Shown: positions 1 to 8,392 of the stretch, piece by piece
Layout of the letters: every line of letters starts with the position of its first letter
Numbering within the stretch: position 1 is the first letter of the stretch
Notes under the pieces: generated by a model
What the model was told of the DNA's origin: nothing
Databases searched by the model: none
The model's input: only the letters and a program-made list of their open reading frames with translations
Program-made: the position numbers and the translations under genes
Assembly: GCA_003501385.1 (NCBI GenBank)
Contig: DNPN01000216.1
Location: forward strand, 1 to 27,604
Origin: Rhizobium sp.
GTDB lineage: Bacteria; Pseudomonadota; Alphaproteobacteria; Rhizobiales; Rhizobiaceae
DNA: 27,604 nucleotides
Direction of reading: 5' to 3'

Positions 1-66
1 GTTTAGACAAACCCAGCCACCTCTCAGGTCGGCGGCGGTGACGTCAAATGTGATCCCTGTGCGCAT
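1..66 (-). mobile_element. possible 5' fragment of an IS630-type transposase gene, cut by the window edge
   Basis: Reading leftwards from an ATG at 66, 22 codons stay open to the window edge. They begin MRTGITFDVTAAD, which resembles the start of IS630-family transposases of rhizobia and their relatives (MRTGI-x-F-x-V-x-x-AD, then a run leading to PQKHVWRA). The last nine residues (LRGGWVCLN) no longer resemble the family as I remember it, so this is probably a broken copy or the match is chance. The catalytic DDE region would lie outside the window. Confidence 0.35.
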
Positions 67-67
67 C

Positions 68-98
68 CCCAACCGTCGCACAATCTGCAACGGTTGGG
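68..98. terminator. 9-bp stem-loop downstream of the outer-membrane gene
   Basis: Arms CCCAACCGT (68-76) and ACGGTTGGG (90-98) are perfect reverse complements around a 13-base loop. The hairpin lies 37 bases past the stop of the outer-membrane channel gene and just upstream of the possible transposase start at 66. There is no T-run on either side, so it may be a weak terminator or an operator-like dyad. Confidence 0.35.
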
Positions 99-134
99 AA
101 TCCCAGTATGGAATCTCTTGTTTCGATCAATCCA

Positions 135-1037
135 CTAGAATTTGATCGGCGTCACAAAGTTTAGAAAAACTGTTCCGCCACTGAGCGTGTTTTCTTTCTT
201 TACGTCATGGGTATAGTTAAGAGTGGCAGTGACATTGCCGAACTTCTTTGACAATCCAAAACCAAGCCCGACCTGCTCTGCCCGACCGTTTGAGACGCCG
301 CCATAATATGTGCCATAGTTTATATCGTCGGCAACTTGCTTTCTCCAATATCCCACGGGACCAAAACTGAACGCTCCGAAGTCTTTCATCGCAGTCCAGT
401 TCATCAAAAACTCGTCACCTGAGCGATAGTTTGTGTTGTCGTTTTTTGTGTAAAAAAAGTAATTGAAGTCAGCAGATAAATTCCAGCCGTCGCGGAGATA
501 GCTAAAACCTGTGTTGATCACTGTCGCAAATCGGTTCGTACCTGTGCTCACATAACTTCTTTCCGTGGAGAAGGATCCTGTAGGCAACGTAAAACTAAGT
601 CCGCCACTCATGAATATTCCCGGCGCTATCATCCAGGAAAGGTTCGCAGGGGCAATTGTGATATCTCCCAGTCCTACCTGTTCACTTGATTCTCCATAAG
701 CTTTTTGATGGGCATAAATGAACGGTATGGTCAACATGGCTTTGTAGGAGCCGCCAAGAACCGTGTACCCGGGAACCCATTGAAACTGGCCAACTGAGAC
801 GGCAACAGTCTTTTTAACTGGAATTTGCTGTCCGTTAAAATAAACACTGCCGTTAAATAAAGCATTGAGCACACCAAAATATAATCCTGGAGGTGGGCTT
901 GCACCGATTGGCACGCCCATAGTTGCCCCCGAGGGCATTGTTGGTGGAACCGCAGATTCCGTTGCATGAGCTTGATTTTGAAAAAAACAAGCCGCCAGAA
1001 ACCAGCATATTATTTTCAATCTTGAATTTACTTGCAT
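135..1037 (-). CDS. MetA-pathway / SphA-type outer-membrane channel protein
   Basis: A 300-residue protein of the family annotated as MetA-pathway-of-phenol-degradation or transporter (Phenol_MetA_deg), outer-membrane beta-barrels often encoded in aromatic-degradation clusters and thought to admit hydrophobic substrates. Visible: a signal peptide (LKIICWFLAACFFQNQAHA, cleavage about residue 25), then alternating aromatic-rich strands with glycine turns such as GLGDITIAPANLSW, GGLSFTLPTGSF and VGLGFGLSKKFG, and a C-terminal phenylalanine as expected for BAM-inserted barrels. The start at 1037 follows an AGAGGG ribosome site. It is transcribed alone, away from the rest of the island. The family is clear. 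The substrate is inferred from context only. Confidence 0.8.
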   Translation of the reverse strand: MQVNSRLKIICWFLAACFFQNQAHATESAVPPTMPSGATMGVPIGASPPPGLYFGVLNALFNGSVYFNGQQIPVKKTVAVSVGQFQWVPGYTVLGGSYKAMLTIPFIYAHQKAYGESSEQVGLGDITIAPANLSWMIAPGIFMSGGLSFTLPTGSFSTERSYVSTGTNRFATVINTGFSYLRDGWNLSADFNYFFYTKNDNTNYRSGDEFLMNWTAMKDFGAFSFGPVGYWRKQVADDINYGTYYGGVSNGRAEQVGLGFGLSKKFGNVTATLNYTHDVKKENTLSGGTVFLNFVTPIKF

Positions 1038-1445
1038 TTGCTACCCTCTTTTTATTATTTCACAGTGTTATTCTCGTTTACGGAATAATCTGTTTTAAGA
1101 CGGAGCAAGCATGTTCGAACGTTGAATAACTATCTATCACGAAGCGAAACCAGATTTTTAAAAAGAATAACCAGTTTCACTTTTCATCCTTAATCTGGAG
1201 TGACTCCATCAGACTGGACCATCGAGGCGCTTCAAACTAAGCCACCTGCTGGGAGGTGTGGCTCGGGAAATCTGGACAGCTAGTGTAGCGATCCAAACAG
1301 AGGCTTCAGCCGAGTTTGGAGAAATCGCTGCATAAACAAAAGGCTAGTGCATGGAAGCATGAACGAAGTGAATGCGTCAGTGCACTAGGATAAGTGGAAT
1401 TTTTGCCTGAGATCGGCTTAGATGCCGGGAACAGGAGATAATACC
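1038..1445. other. intergenic region upstream of the outer-membrane gene
   Basis: About 400 bases without a convincing gene. The first 130 bases are AT-rich and probably carry the leftward promoter of the outer-membrane gene, though I cannot pick a confident -35/-10 pair. From about 1190 on the sequence is of different character and runs into the transposase remnant at 1446, so it may be the untranslated end of the same dead IS. I found no intact terminal inverted repeat. Confidence 0.4.
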
Positions 1446-1590
1446 ATGACAAGACGACCACGCTGGGTGCCATAGCCCCGCTTTCAAGGCGAAGGTCGCG
1501 CTCGCCGCCATCAGGGAGACGCTCGTGGAATTGTCCAAGCAGTTCGAAGTGAAGGGCCGTATAAGCAACATATATAAAATCCTGATATAA
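1446..1590 (+). pseudogene. frameshifted remnant of an IS3-family orfA (transposase HTH subunit)
   Basis: An ATG at 1446 gives MTRRPRWVP then a stop. Shifting frame just after it gives AFKAKVALAAIRE, then TLVELSKQFEVKG, before a stop near 1588. This is the recognisable N-terminus of IS3-family orfA proteins, which typically run MTRRPR-x-(H/Y)SPAFKAKVALAA(I/L)-x-G-x-(K/R)TLAEL-x-QQF-x-V. The copy has an early stop, at least one frameshift, a short deletion before TLVEL, and no orfB. It lies directly upstream of the ALDH gene and marks past IS activity at the edge of the catabolic block. Confidence 0.7.
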
Positions 1591-1612
1591 ATTCATGGAA
1601 TTTATCAGGATT
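1578..1612. promoter_or_regulatory. AT-rich inverted repeat upstream of the ALDH gene
   Basis: The left arm at 1578-1594 (AATCCTGATATAAATTC) and right arm at 1598-1612 (GAATTTATCAGGATT) match over 15 pairs with a two-base bulge and a 3-base centre. It lies 91 bases before the ALDH ATG, where an operator could sit. It could equally be a hairpin at the end of the IS remnant. There is no T-run after it, so I do not favour a terminator. Confidence 0.45.
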
Positions 1613-1702
1613 GTCATGTGAGTGGATGAGTTGCATCCATATGCTCCAAGATCAACGCGCTTTTTGAATTCCAAATATCTTTCGCGTACGAGGAGGCCCC
1701 AG

Positions 1703-3133
1703 ATGACAACGACTAGCGATGTCCCGCTTTATATTGGCGGCGCTTGGAGAATAACCGGAGAAACGCTTCCCATCATTAATCCTGCCACTGAAAATGTCAT
1801 CGGTCGAGTGTCGGTTGCCACTCCGAAAGACCTTGATGATGCGCTTGCAGCGGCGGCAGATGGATTTCGCGTCTGGAGCAGGACGTCACCCTGGCGTCGC
1901 GCTGAGGTGATTTTGAAGGCAGCGGCTCTCTTGCGGCAACGCGGTGAAGACATAGCCCGTTCGATCACCCTGGAAAATGGCAAGCCAATGACAGAGGCAA
2001 GGCTTGAGGTGATCCGCGGTTGCGAGTTTTTTGAATGGGACGCTGGTGAATGCGTCAGGCTCTATGGTCGCATAATCCCCAGTGAGCCGGGCATACGCTA
2101 CATCGTCCTGCATGAGCCGATTGGCACGGTGGCGGCCTTTTCGCCGTGGAACTTCCCGATGAGCCAACCAGCCCGCAAGATCGCAGGAGCTCTTGCATCT
2201 GGCTGTTCTATCATCATGAAAGCCTCGGAAGAGACGCCGACCGGCGTTGTTCATATTGCCAAGGCGTTTGAAGATGCCGGCCTGCCACCCGGGGTGCTGA
2301 ATCTGGTGTTTGGCGTACCAGCCCAGATCTCTGAATTCCTCATCCCGCGCGATCAGATTCGCATGATTGCCTTCACGGGCTCGACCGCTGTGGGCAAACA
2401 TCTGACCGAGCTTGCCGCTCGGCATATGAAGCCTGCATTGATGGAGCTTGGTGGTCATGCCCCGGTTATTGTTTGCGCTGATGCCGATCCGGTTGCGGCC
2501 GGGGTGCTGTCGGCCAGCCGCAAATACCGCAACTCCGGCCAGGTCTGCACATCGCCAACCCGCTTTTTCGTACATGAAAGCATCTACCGGACCTTTACCG
2601 AGGCCTTTGTTGAAAAGGCGCGATCCATCAAAGTCGGCGATGGCTTGGATAGCGCAAATGAGATGGGGCCGGTGGCGAACGATCGTCGCATCGAAGCGCT
2701 TCAGGCGCTCGTGGATGATGCGAAAGGCAAGGGTGCCAAGGTGCTCTGCGGAGGCCACCAACTGTCTGGCAAAGGGTACTTTTTCGCTCCAACGGCGATC
2801 GGCGAACTGCCGGACGATGCGCGCGCCATGCGAGAAGAGCCTTTCGGCCCGCTCGCCTTGATCAATCCCGTCAAGTCCATTGATGAGGCGATCGAAAAGG
2901 CCAATTCCCTCCCATTTGGCTTGGCGGCTTATGGTTTTACCCGTTCAGCGGCCAATGTTGAACAGCTGATGAGCGGCGTTGACGCTGGTAACATTTCGAT
3001 CAATACGCTGGAAGCATCAAGGGCGGAAACGCCATTTGGTGGTGTCAAGGAAAGCGGTCTTGGCCGTGAGGGCGGGCCAGACGGGCTGCATCACTACACA
3101 GTCGTCAAGACAATTTCACACCTTGTGGAATGA
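1703..3133 (+). CDS. NAD(P)-dependent aldehyde dehydrogenase, succinate-semialdehyde-dehydrogenase-like
   Basis: A 476-residue ALDH-superfamily enzyme oxidising an aldehyde to an acid with NAD(P). Visible: PWNFP with Asn150, the cofactor lysine Lys173 in IIMKASEETP, the Rossmann loop AFTGSTAVG (224-232), the general base Glu248 in LMELGG, the nucleophile Cys282 in NSGQVCTSP, and the EEPFGP motif near 380. I chose the ATG at 1703 over an in-frame GTG at 1622 because AGGAGG stands just before it and the family N-terminus starts there. Overall it is closest to GabD-type succinate-semialdehyde dehydrogenases, which fits an HpaH/HpaI lower pathway ending in succinic semialdehyde. A role on an aminomuconate or carboxymethylmuconate semialdehyde is the main alternative. 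It is alone on its strand and convergent with the transport operon. Confidence 0.88.
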   Translation: MTTTSDVPLYIGGAWRITGETLPIINPATENVIGRVSVATPKDLDDALAAAADGFRVWSRTSPWRRAEVILKAAALLRQRGEDIARSITLENGKPMTEARLEVIRGCEFFEWDAGECVRLYGRIIPSEPGIRYIVLHEPIGTVAAFSPWNFPMSQPARKIAGALASGCSIIMKASEETPTGVVHIAKAFEDAGLPPGVLNLVFGVPAQISEFLIPRDQIRMIAFTGSTAVGKHLTELAARHMKPALMELGGHAPVIVCADADPVAAGVLSASRKYRNSGQVCTSPTRFFVHESIYRTFTEAFVEKARSIKVGDGLDSANEMGPVANDRRIEALQALVDDAKGKGAKVLCGGHQLSGKGYFFAPTAIGELPDDARAMREEPFGPLALINPVKSIDEAIEKANSLPFGLAAYGFTRSAANVEQLMSGVDAGNISINTLEASRAETPFGGVKESGLGREGGPDGLHHYTVVKTISHLVE

Positions 3134-3144
3134 AAGACAACATC

Positions 3145-3176
3145 GCGCTTGCCGCCTTGATCTTGGCGGCAAGCGC
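3145..3176. terminator. bidirectional stem-loop terminator between convergent genes
   Basis: A perfect 12-bp stem: GCGCTTGCCGCC at 3145-3156 and its reverse complement at 3165-3176, with an 8-base loop. It lies in the 59-bp gap between the ends of the ALDH gene (+) and the formamidase-like gene (-), where a shared terminator is expected. T-richness after the stem is modest. Confidence 0.8.
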
Positions 3177-3192
3177 ATCAGTTTCTGGCCTT

Positions 3193-4089
3193 TCAGCCCA
3201 CCGTATTTTTGATCAGCGCCAGCAATGTGCGGGCAAGATCCGTGTCTTTCTTCTGCAATTCCATGAGAATATCGAAATGGTTGCGGTCACACACTTCCAA
3301 CGTGGATACTGCAAAGCCCGCTTCAGACCAGGCCGTCGCAAAGGCGGTAGATTGCCGCTTGAAACCCGGCGCTTCATGCTCTGCCCACACAACCGCTATG
3401 GGACATCCGGCGGGTGGCAAATGTCGGATCGGGCTTAAGGAATGCACGGCATCCTCATCCAGCGACATCCATTCTTGCACAAAGCTCGCTGCAATTGGTG
3501 CCAGATCAAAAAGACCGCTGATGGGCAAAGCCGATTTTACCACCGCGTCCGGCACGCCAAAGCCAGCGTGCCAGCCGTCAACCAATGCCATGCCCACGAG
3601 ATGACCGCCCGCCGAGCTGCCGCCGATATGGATCTTTTCCGGATCAATGCCATGGTTGCGACCCTGGTGCCAGAGAAAGGCAAGCGCTGACCGGATTTGG
3701 CGGACAATTTCCGCCAATGTCGCGCCGGGAACGAGCTGATAATCAACCACCGCTGTGGCAATGCCTTCCTTTGCAAGCATGCCAGCCATCATGGACGAGT
3801 CATCTTTGGACAATGCGCGCCAATAACCACCGTGAATAAAGACAAATACCGGACGCAGCGCGCCGGACGGATCAGTTCCGAAAATGTCCAATGTCTGGCC
3901 ACTGGTCGGATCGTAGACAATATCGCCCTGCGAGAGGAAATCTTTACGCACATGCTCTGATGTTTGCCGATACTGACGCATCTCGTCTGCAAAACGCTCG
4001 CCCACAGTTGCACGGGCGTTATAATCCACGTCCAGCCGTGCGCGCGCCCACGCAGCTTCAGCCACCAAGTGTTCTGCCTCAATACTCAT
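3193..4089 (-). CDS. alpha/beta hydrolase, arylformamidase (kynurenine formamidase)-like
   Basis: A 298-residue alpha/beta-hydrolase. Visible: the oxyanion motif HGGYW (86-90), the nucleophile elbow GGSSAGGH with Ser159, an acid candidate in the stretch AEHEAPGFKRQS (236-247), and His271 in NHFDIL. That combination is characteristic of the kynurenine-formamidase/BNA7-like group, which hydrolyses N-formyl arylamines or aryl esters. The start at 4089 follows AAAGGAA, and an upstream ATG at 4107 lacks a ribosome site. It is the last gene of the leftward liv block, 95 bases after the aspartate-dehydrogenase-like gene. It may cleave an N-formyl or ester form of the substrate, or hydrolyse a ring-fission product. 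The family is firm and the substrate unknown. Confidence 0.8.
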   Translation of the reverse strand: MSIEAEHLVAEAAWARARLDVDYNARATVGERFADEMRQYRQTSEHVRKDFLSQGDIVYDPTSGQTLDIFGTDPSGALRPVFVFIHGGYWRALSKDDSSMMAGMLAKEGIATAVVDYQLVPGATLAEIVRQIRSALAFLWHQGRNHGIDPEKIHIGGSSAGGHLVGMALVDGWHAGFGVPDAVVKSALPISGLFDLAPIAASFVQEWMSLDEDAVHSLSPIRHLPPAGCPIAVVWAEHEAPGFKRQSTAFATAWSEAGFAVSTLEVCDRNHFDILMELQKKDTDLARTLLALIKNTVG

Positions 4090-4184
4090 GTTATTTCCTT
4101 TCGGCACCTGCGTGTCATTACGAGCAGTCGCTTCGTCAATCTGAACCCGCCAGACGCGCGCTGAACAGTTTTTGTGAAAGCACT

Positions 4185-4991
4185 TTACAACACCAGGCCG
4201 GAGCCGCGATTTTCAAGCAACCGAACAATGTTCAGCGCCGTCATCTCCGAGGACTTCGGATTTGTGGCCAATGGCCGGTTTTGCAAACGAATGTCGAGTG
4301 TGCCGAAATCGCCCTCAGCAATGATCTCGTGGGCGTTCAGTTTTGCTGCGGGATCGGCGACCAACGTGATCCTGGTGCGCTCCAGCCCAAGACCCGCGAG
4401 CGATGTGATGACCGCGACATTGGCATTTTGCGGGAAGCGATCTGCGGCCTCACGTGCCGTACCCTGAAAGAAGGTGAACGGTTTTATCAACCCTTCAAGA
4501 TCGCACAGGGTTTCGGCTGCTGTTCCACGCCACGCCATGGCTGGTTTGATAATGCGATGCTCAACTTTCGTCAGACCCAGGCGCGACGCTGCGGCAAGTG
4601 CGTCAATCCCGCCAAGCGCGCCGGGTGGCACCAGCAATTGGCATCCCTGTCGCGCGGCAAGGTCTGCGAGTTCTGGGAGCGTTGCATCGTCAACAAAGGC
4701 CGATGTGGATGAGACCGCAAAATCCATTCCTGCCTCCAGGGCTGCGCGTCCGAAAGGCAAGACGCTCGCTCGGCCCGCGACCTCCACCGCAAGGCTTGCC
4801 TCGGTGCTGGCCAGTTCGGTGGGATCGGAGATCAGTCGAATGCCTTGTGGCAGTCCTTGGCGGGGCTGGTTTGCGTCACGCACGACAACAGCGACAATGC
4901 GCACCCGCGAGCGACGATCTGCCAGCATCTGCGCAACACGTTGGCCAATTGCACCCCAACCGATGAGGCAAATGGATTCAGATTCCGACAT
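4185..4991 (-). CDS. nadX: L-aspartate dehydrogenase-like protein (NadX family)
   Basis: A 268-residue protein with an N-terminal Rossmann motif (GWGAIG, 11-16) and the C-terminal aspartate-dehydrogenase domain: FPQNANVA (186-193), GLGLERT (200-206), and the conserved His221 in NAHEI. Characterised members interconvert L-aspartate and iminoaspartate/oxaloacetate plus ammonia with NAD(P). The start at 4991 overlaps livF by 14 bases, so the two are translationally linked. A longer frame to 5033 would intrude deep into livF. No nadA, nadB or nadC is nearby, so a role in NAD synthesis is not supported by context. In an island that should release ammonia from an amino-aromatic it may handle an amino or imino acid intermediate. 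Confidence 0.82.
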   Translation of the reverse strand: MSESESICLIGWGAIGQRVAQMLADRRSRVRIVAVVVRDANQPRQGLPQGIRLISDPTELASTEASLAVEVAGRASVLPFGRAALEAGMDFAVSSTSAFVDDATLPELADLAARQGCQLLVPPGALGGIDALAAASRLGLTKVEHRIIKPAMAWRGTAAETLCDLEGLIKPFTFFQGTAREAADRFPQNANVAVITSLAGLGLERTRITLVADPAAKLNAHEIIAEGDFGTLDIRLQNRPLATNPKSSEMTALNIVRLLENRGSGLVL

Positions 4992-5679
4992 AAGACTGCA
5001 CTTTCTGCTGATCCTGGTCGAGATCTGCACCATTGCCGGACCAGACCGTGCGACCTCTTTCGATGATGTAATGCCGGTCGGCTAGCCGTTTAAGCACGGC
5101 GAGATTCTTGTCGATCAGCAAGATCGACTGGCCTGCCTGGCGCAGCTTGCTGACGACATCCCAGATTTCAGCGCGGATCACAGGAGCCAGACCTTCTGTG
5201 GCTTCATCGAGAATCAACAGCCACGGATTGGTCATCAGGGCGCGCCCAATCGCCAACATCTGCTGTTCACCTCCGGACAGCGTGCCTGCGGTCTGCTGTG
5301 CCCGCTCGCGCATGCGCGGAAACAGATCGTAGATACGCTCCAGCGTCCAGGTGTCGCCACGCTTTTGCCGGTTGGCAGCCGTGGCAATCAGGTTTTCACG
5401 CACCGTGAGGGTTGAAAAAATCTGACGCCCCTCCGGCACCAGTCCAACACCAAGCCGCGCCACCCGTTCCGGGGATTGGCCTGTTATCTCGCGTCCGCCA
5501 ATGCTCACATGCCCGCCGCGGGCACGGACCAGACCCATAATGGTCTTGATCGATGTGGTCTTGCCCATACCGTTTCGCCCCATCAGGGTGACGCATTCGC
5601 CCTCCGCGATCCGCAAAGAGATGTCAAACAGCACCTGACTGTGACCATACCCGGCCTGAAGCCCCTCAACGTTCAGCAT
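4978..5679 (-). CDS. livF: branched-chain amino acid/aromatic-type ABC transporter ATP-binding protein LivF
   Basis: A 233-residue ABC ATPase of the LivF group, the second nucleotide-binding subunit of HAAT-family importers. Visible: Walker A GRNGMGKTT (34-42), a Q-loop region around GLVPEGRQIF, the signature LSGGEQQ, and Walker B LLILDEATEGLAP. The length is typical. Its first codons overlap the end of livG by 7 bases, and its end overlaps the aspartate-dehydrogenase-like gene. Liv-type systems in aromatic clusters frequently import aromatic acids rather than leucine. The catabolic neighbours make that likely here. Confidence 0.93.
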   Translation of the reverse strand: MLNVEGLQAGYGHSQVLFDISLRIAEGECVTLMGRNGMGKTTSIKTIMGLVRARGGHVSIGGREITGQSPERVARLGVGLVPEGRQIFSTLTVRENLIATAANRQKRGDTWTLERIYDLFPRMRERAQQTAGTLSGGEQQMLAIGRALMTNPWLLILDEATEGLAPVIRAEIWDVVSKLRQAGQSILLIDKNLAVLKRLADRHYIIERGRTVWSGNGADLDQDQQKVQSYVGI

Positions 5680-6428
5680 AGCTCATCCTCCTGTCCGAGA
5701 TAGGCCTCGCGCACCTCTGCGCTGGACGATATGTCATCGGCGGTACCCGTCATGATGATCCGGCCATAGACCAGAACCGAAATGCGATCAGCCAATGCAA
5801 AGACTGCATCCATATCATGCTCCACCAGCAACACCGCCAGATTGCCGCGCAAGCGTTGCAAGATCTCCACCATATCCTGGCTCTCCGAATGGCCAAGCCC
5901 GGCCATGGGCTCATCAAGCAACATCACTTTCGGCCGACCGGCCAGGGACACAAGCAATTCCAGCTGCTTGCGTTCCCCATGGGACAGATCATCGACCACA
6001 ATGTTACGGCGCGGATTGAGCGGGCTGTCTGCCAGAAGCGCATCTGTTTCGTCCCACACGTCGTTGCGGGCCAAAAGCCGGTCAAAAATGCGCAAATTGT
6101 GGCCAAGTCGAGCCTGCACGGCAACGCCAAGGTTCTGACGCACGGTGAAGTCACCAAGCAGGCTGGTCACTTGAAATGTCCGCCCAAGACCAAGCTTGAC
6201 ACGGGCCGCCGGGGTAAGGTGGGTGATGTTCACGCCATTGAGCAGGACCTGTCCGTGATCGGGCTTCAATGTGCCGCAAAGCTGGTGGATCAGCGTGGAT
6301 TTTCCCGCGCCATTCGGGCCAATCAGCGCATGCATTTCTCCGTGTCGCAATGCGAGGTTGACATCGTCGGTCGCCGTCAAGCCCTTGAAACGTTTTGCCA
6401 GCCCGTGCGTTTCGAGAATAATGGTCAT
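5673..6428 (-). CDS. livG: ABC transporter ATP-binding protein LivG
   Basis: A 251-residue ABC ATPase of the LivG group. Visible: Walker A GPNGAGKST, the ABC signature LSHGERK (LSHG instead of LSGG, common in LivG), Walker B VMLLDEPMAGL and the switch histidine in VEHDMD. The start at 6428 follows GGAGG and shares an ATGA overlap with the livM stop. An in-frame extension to 6536 runs inside livM and is not credible. It pairs with LivF to power the importer encoded by the same operon. Confidence 0.94.
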   Translation of the reverse strand: MTIILETHGLAKRFKGLTATDDVNLALRHGEMHALIGPNGAGKSTLIHQLCGTLKPDHGQVLLNGVNITHLTPAARVKLGLGRTFQVTSLLGDFTVRQNLGVAVQARLGHNLRIFDRLLARNDVWDETDALLADSPLNPRRNIVVDDLSHGERKQLELLVSLAGRPKVMLLDEPMAGLGHSESQDMVEILQRLRGNLAVLLVEHDMDAVFALADRISVLVYGRIIMTGTADDISSSAEVREAYLGQEDELC

Positions 6429-7396
6429 GCCGCCTCCTTTCGAAAGTGCGAAAAGGCTCCGGTGATGCCACCCTTGGTGCCCAGAACCACAAACAGCAGC
6501 AGAATACCCATCACCAATTGCCAGTGGTCTGTCCAACTGGCGAGATAGGTTTCCAGCAAGAGAAAGGCGGCAGCACCCCAGATGGGGCCGATGAACGTTC
6601 CGACCCCGCCAAGAATAACCATCACCAACAGCTCGCCTGACTTTGCCCAGGCCAGCGTATCAGGGCTTGTGAAACGCATGAAAACAGCCATCAGCCCGCC
6701 CGCCAGTCCCGCCCCCATGCCGGAGAGGACAAACGCCAGAAGCTTGTAGCGGAATGGTTCGATCCCCAGTGACATCATCCGGTTTTCGTTCTGGCGGATG
6801 CCGACAAGGATGGTGCCGAAAGACGACTTGAGAATTCGACCAAGCCACAGGAAATAGGCGACTGCTAAAACAAGGATCACGTAATACATCATGGTTTTAT
6901 CACGCAAGGAAAGGCTGAACAGCGTGTTGGCATTGCGCACAATGATACCATCATCCCCGCCATAGCCGTTGAGTGAAACAAAGAAGGAAAACAGCATTTG
7001 GGCAAAGGCCAAAGTGATCATGATGAATTGCACGCCGCCGGTGCGCAGTGCCAATGCCCCGATCAGCAAAGCCAGAACACCGGATACACCAATTGCAGCT
7101 GGTAGTGTGATCAGCAGTTGATCCGTGCCCGGAATGAAGCCAAACATTGGCATGCCTTGTGTTTTGTGGACGTAGAGAATGCCGACCACATAATTGCCAA
7201 TGCCAAAAAATGCGGCGTGGCCGAACGAGACCATGCCACCAAACCCGAGAACAAGGTTCAGGCTTGCCGCGGCTATCGCATAGATCATCACGCGGGCAAT
7301 CAGACTTGGCAGTGCCGGCTGTTGCAGGAGAGGTGCCACCGTGGGCAAAGCTGCGAGACAGCCAATCAGGACAAGATAGAAAATCGTGCGCAGCAT
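6425..7396 (-). CDS. livM: ABC transporter permease LivM
   Basis: A 323-residue polytopic membrane protein, the LivM-type permease. Visible: an N-terminal hydrophobic segment (IFYLVLIGCLAALPTVAPLL), about nine further membrane spans, the LGFGGMVSFGHAAFFGIGNY segment (51-70) characteristic of BCAA permeases, and the ATPase-contact region near GIRQNENRMMSLGIEP (203-218). It starts three bases after the livH stop and overlaps livG by 4 bases, so the operon is tightly coupled. Confidence 0.94.
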   Translation of the reverse strand: MLRTIFYLVLIGCLAALPTVAPLLQQPALPSLIARVMIYAIAAASLNLVLGFGGMVSFGHAAFFGIGNYVVGILYVHKTQGMPMFGFIPGTDQLLITLPAAIGVSGVLALLIGALALRTGGVQFIMITLAFAQMLFSFFVSLNGYGGDDGIIVRNANTLFSLSLRDKTMMYYVILVLAVAYFLWLGRILKSSFGTILVGIRQNENRMMSLGIEPFRYKLLAFVLSGMGAGLAGGLMAVFMRFTSPDTLAWAKSGELLVMVILGGVGTFIGPIWGAAAFLLLETYLASWTDHWQLVMGILLLFVVLGTKGGITGAFSHFRKEAA

Positions 7397-7399
7397 CTC

Positions 7400-8317
7400 T
7401 CACCCCTTTACCGGAAACAGGCCCTTGGGCCTCACAAGAAGCACGATCGCCATCAACAGATAGATGCCCATGGCGGCGAGACCGCCACTGAGTGCATCTG
7501 CATCAGCCGCGGCCATGGCATGCCGCAGCAGACCCGGCATGAAGGCTCGAAGGGCGGTATCGAGCAGGCCGAGTGCAATGCCGGCCACAAACGCCCCTTT
7601 GACCGAGCCTACGCCACCAATGACCACAACGACAAAGGTGGGCAGCAGGATCTGTTCGCCCATACCGACTTGAACGCTCAGCACAGGCCCCATCATGAAG
7701 CCCGCGAGCCCGGCCAGCATGGAGCCTAAGCCAAAAACAGCGGTGTATAGCAATTTGATGTTGACCCCGAGTGCACGCACCATATCGCGGTTGGTCGCGC
7801 CCGCGCGCACCAGCATGCCAATGCGTGTGCAGTTGATCAGGAGATAGAGGCCAAGCGCCACCATCAGTCCCGCCAAAATGATGACCAGACGAAAAGGTGG
7901 ATAGAGAAGCCCCGGGAAAAGTACGATCGGCTGCACCAAAGCCTCTGGAAGCTGCATGACCATGGGCTGACGACCAAAGAGCAAAACCGCAAGTTCATTC
8001 AATATCAGGATCAGGGCAAATGTTGCCAGCACCTGATCGAGGTGGTTGCGCTCATAGAGCCGCCGCATGACTCCCAACTCGATGACGACGCCCGCGACGG
8101 TTGAAGAGCCAAGGGCCGCCAAAAGTCCCAACCAGAAATTGCCACTCACGCTCCCAACCCAGGTGCCGATAAACGCTCCCACCATATAGAGCGAACCGTG
8201 AGCGAGGTTGATAACGCCCATAATACCGAAGATCAGGGTTAGTCCGGCAGCCATCAAAAACAGCATGATGCCATAGAGAAAGCCATTGAGAAGTTGTTCA
8301 AAGATCAGCGTCATCAC
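7400..8317 (-). CDS. livH: ABC transporter permease LivH
   Basis: A 305-residue LivH-type permease with about eight membrane spans. Visible: LTLIFGIMGVINLAHGSLYM (27-46), the family hallmark, and the cytoplasmic coupling segment RAGATNRDMVRALGVN (192-207). It is the first gene of the livHMGF block and is separated from livK by a 223-bp gap holding a stem-loop (8470-8497) and a 24-bp motif repeated upstream of the carboxylesterase gene. It may therefore have its own promoter in addition to readthrough. Confidence 0.94.
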   Translation of the reverse strand: MMTLIFEQLLNGFLYGIMLFLMAAGLTLIFGIMGVINLAHGSLYMVGAFIGTWVGSVSGNFWLGLLAALGSSTVAGVVIELGVMRRLYERNHLDQVLATFALILILNELAVLLFGRQPMVMQLPEALVQPIVLFPGLLYPPFRLVIILAGLMVALGLYLLINCTRIGMLVRAGATNRDMVRALGVNIKLLYTAVFGLGSMLAGLAGFMMGPVLSVQVGMGEQILLPTFVVVVIGGVGSVKGAFVAGIALGLLDTALRAFMPGLLRHAMAAADADALSGGLAAMGIYLLMAIVLLVRPKGLFPVKG

Positions 8318-8392
8318 GCGGTCCTGTTGCTGTCCCGTCCGCCACTGCCCAACACATCATGCCTGTGCGCGAAAATGAGCTGTAACACTCTA

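Noticed and set aside
1886..2761. 291-codon open frame on the minus strand inside the ALDH gene
   Set aside because: It lies antisense to a protein with all ALDH catalytic motifs and has no recognisable domain or ribosome site.
3891..4712. 273-codon open frame antisense to the formamidase-like and aspartate-dehydrogenase-like genes
   Set aside because: Crosses two well-supported genes and resembles no known protein.
5817..6548. 243-codon open frame antisense to livG and the end of livM
   Set aside because: Overlaps ABC ATPase motifs on the other strand and shows no domain.
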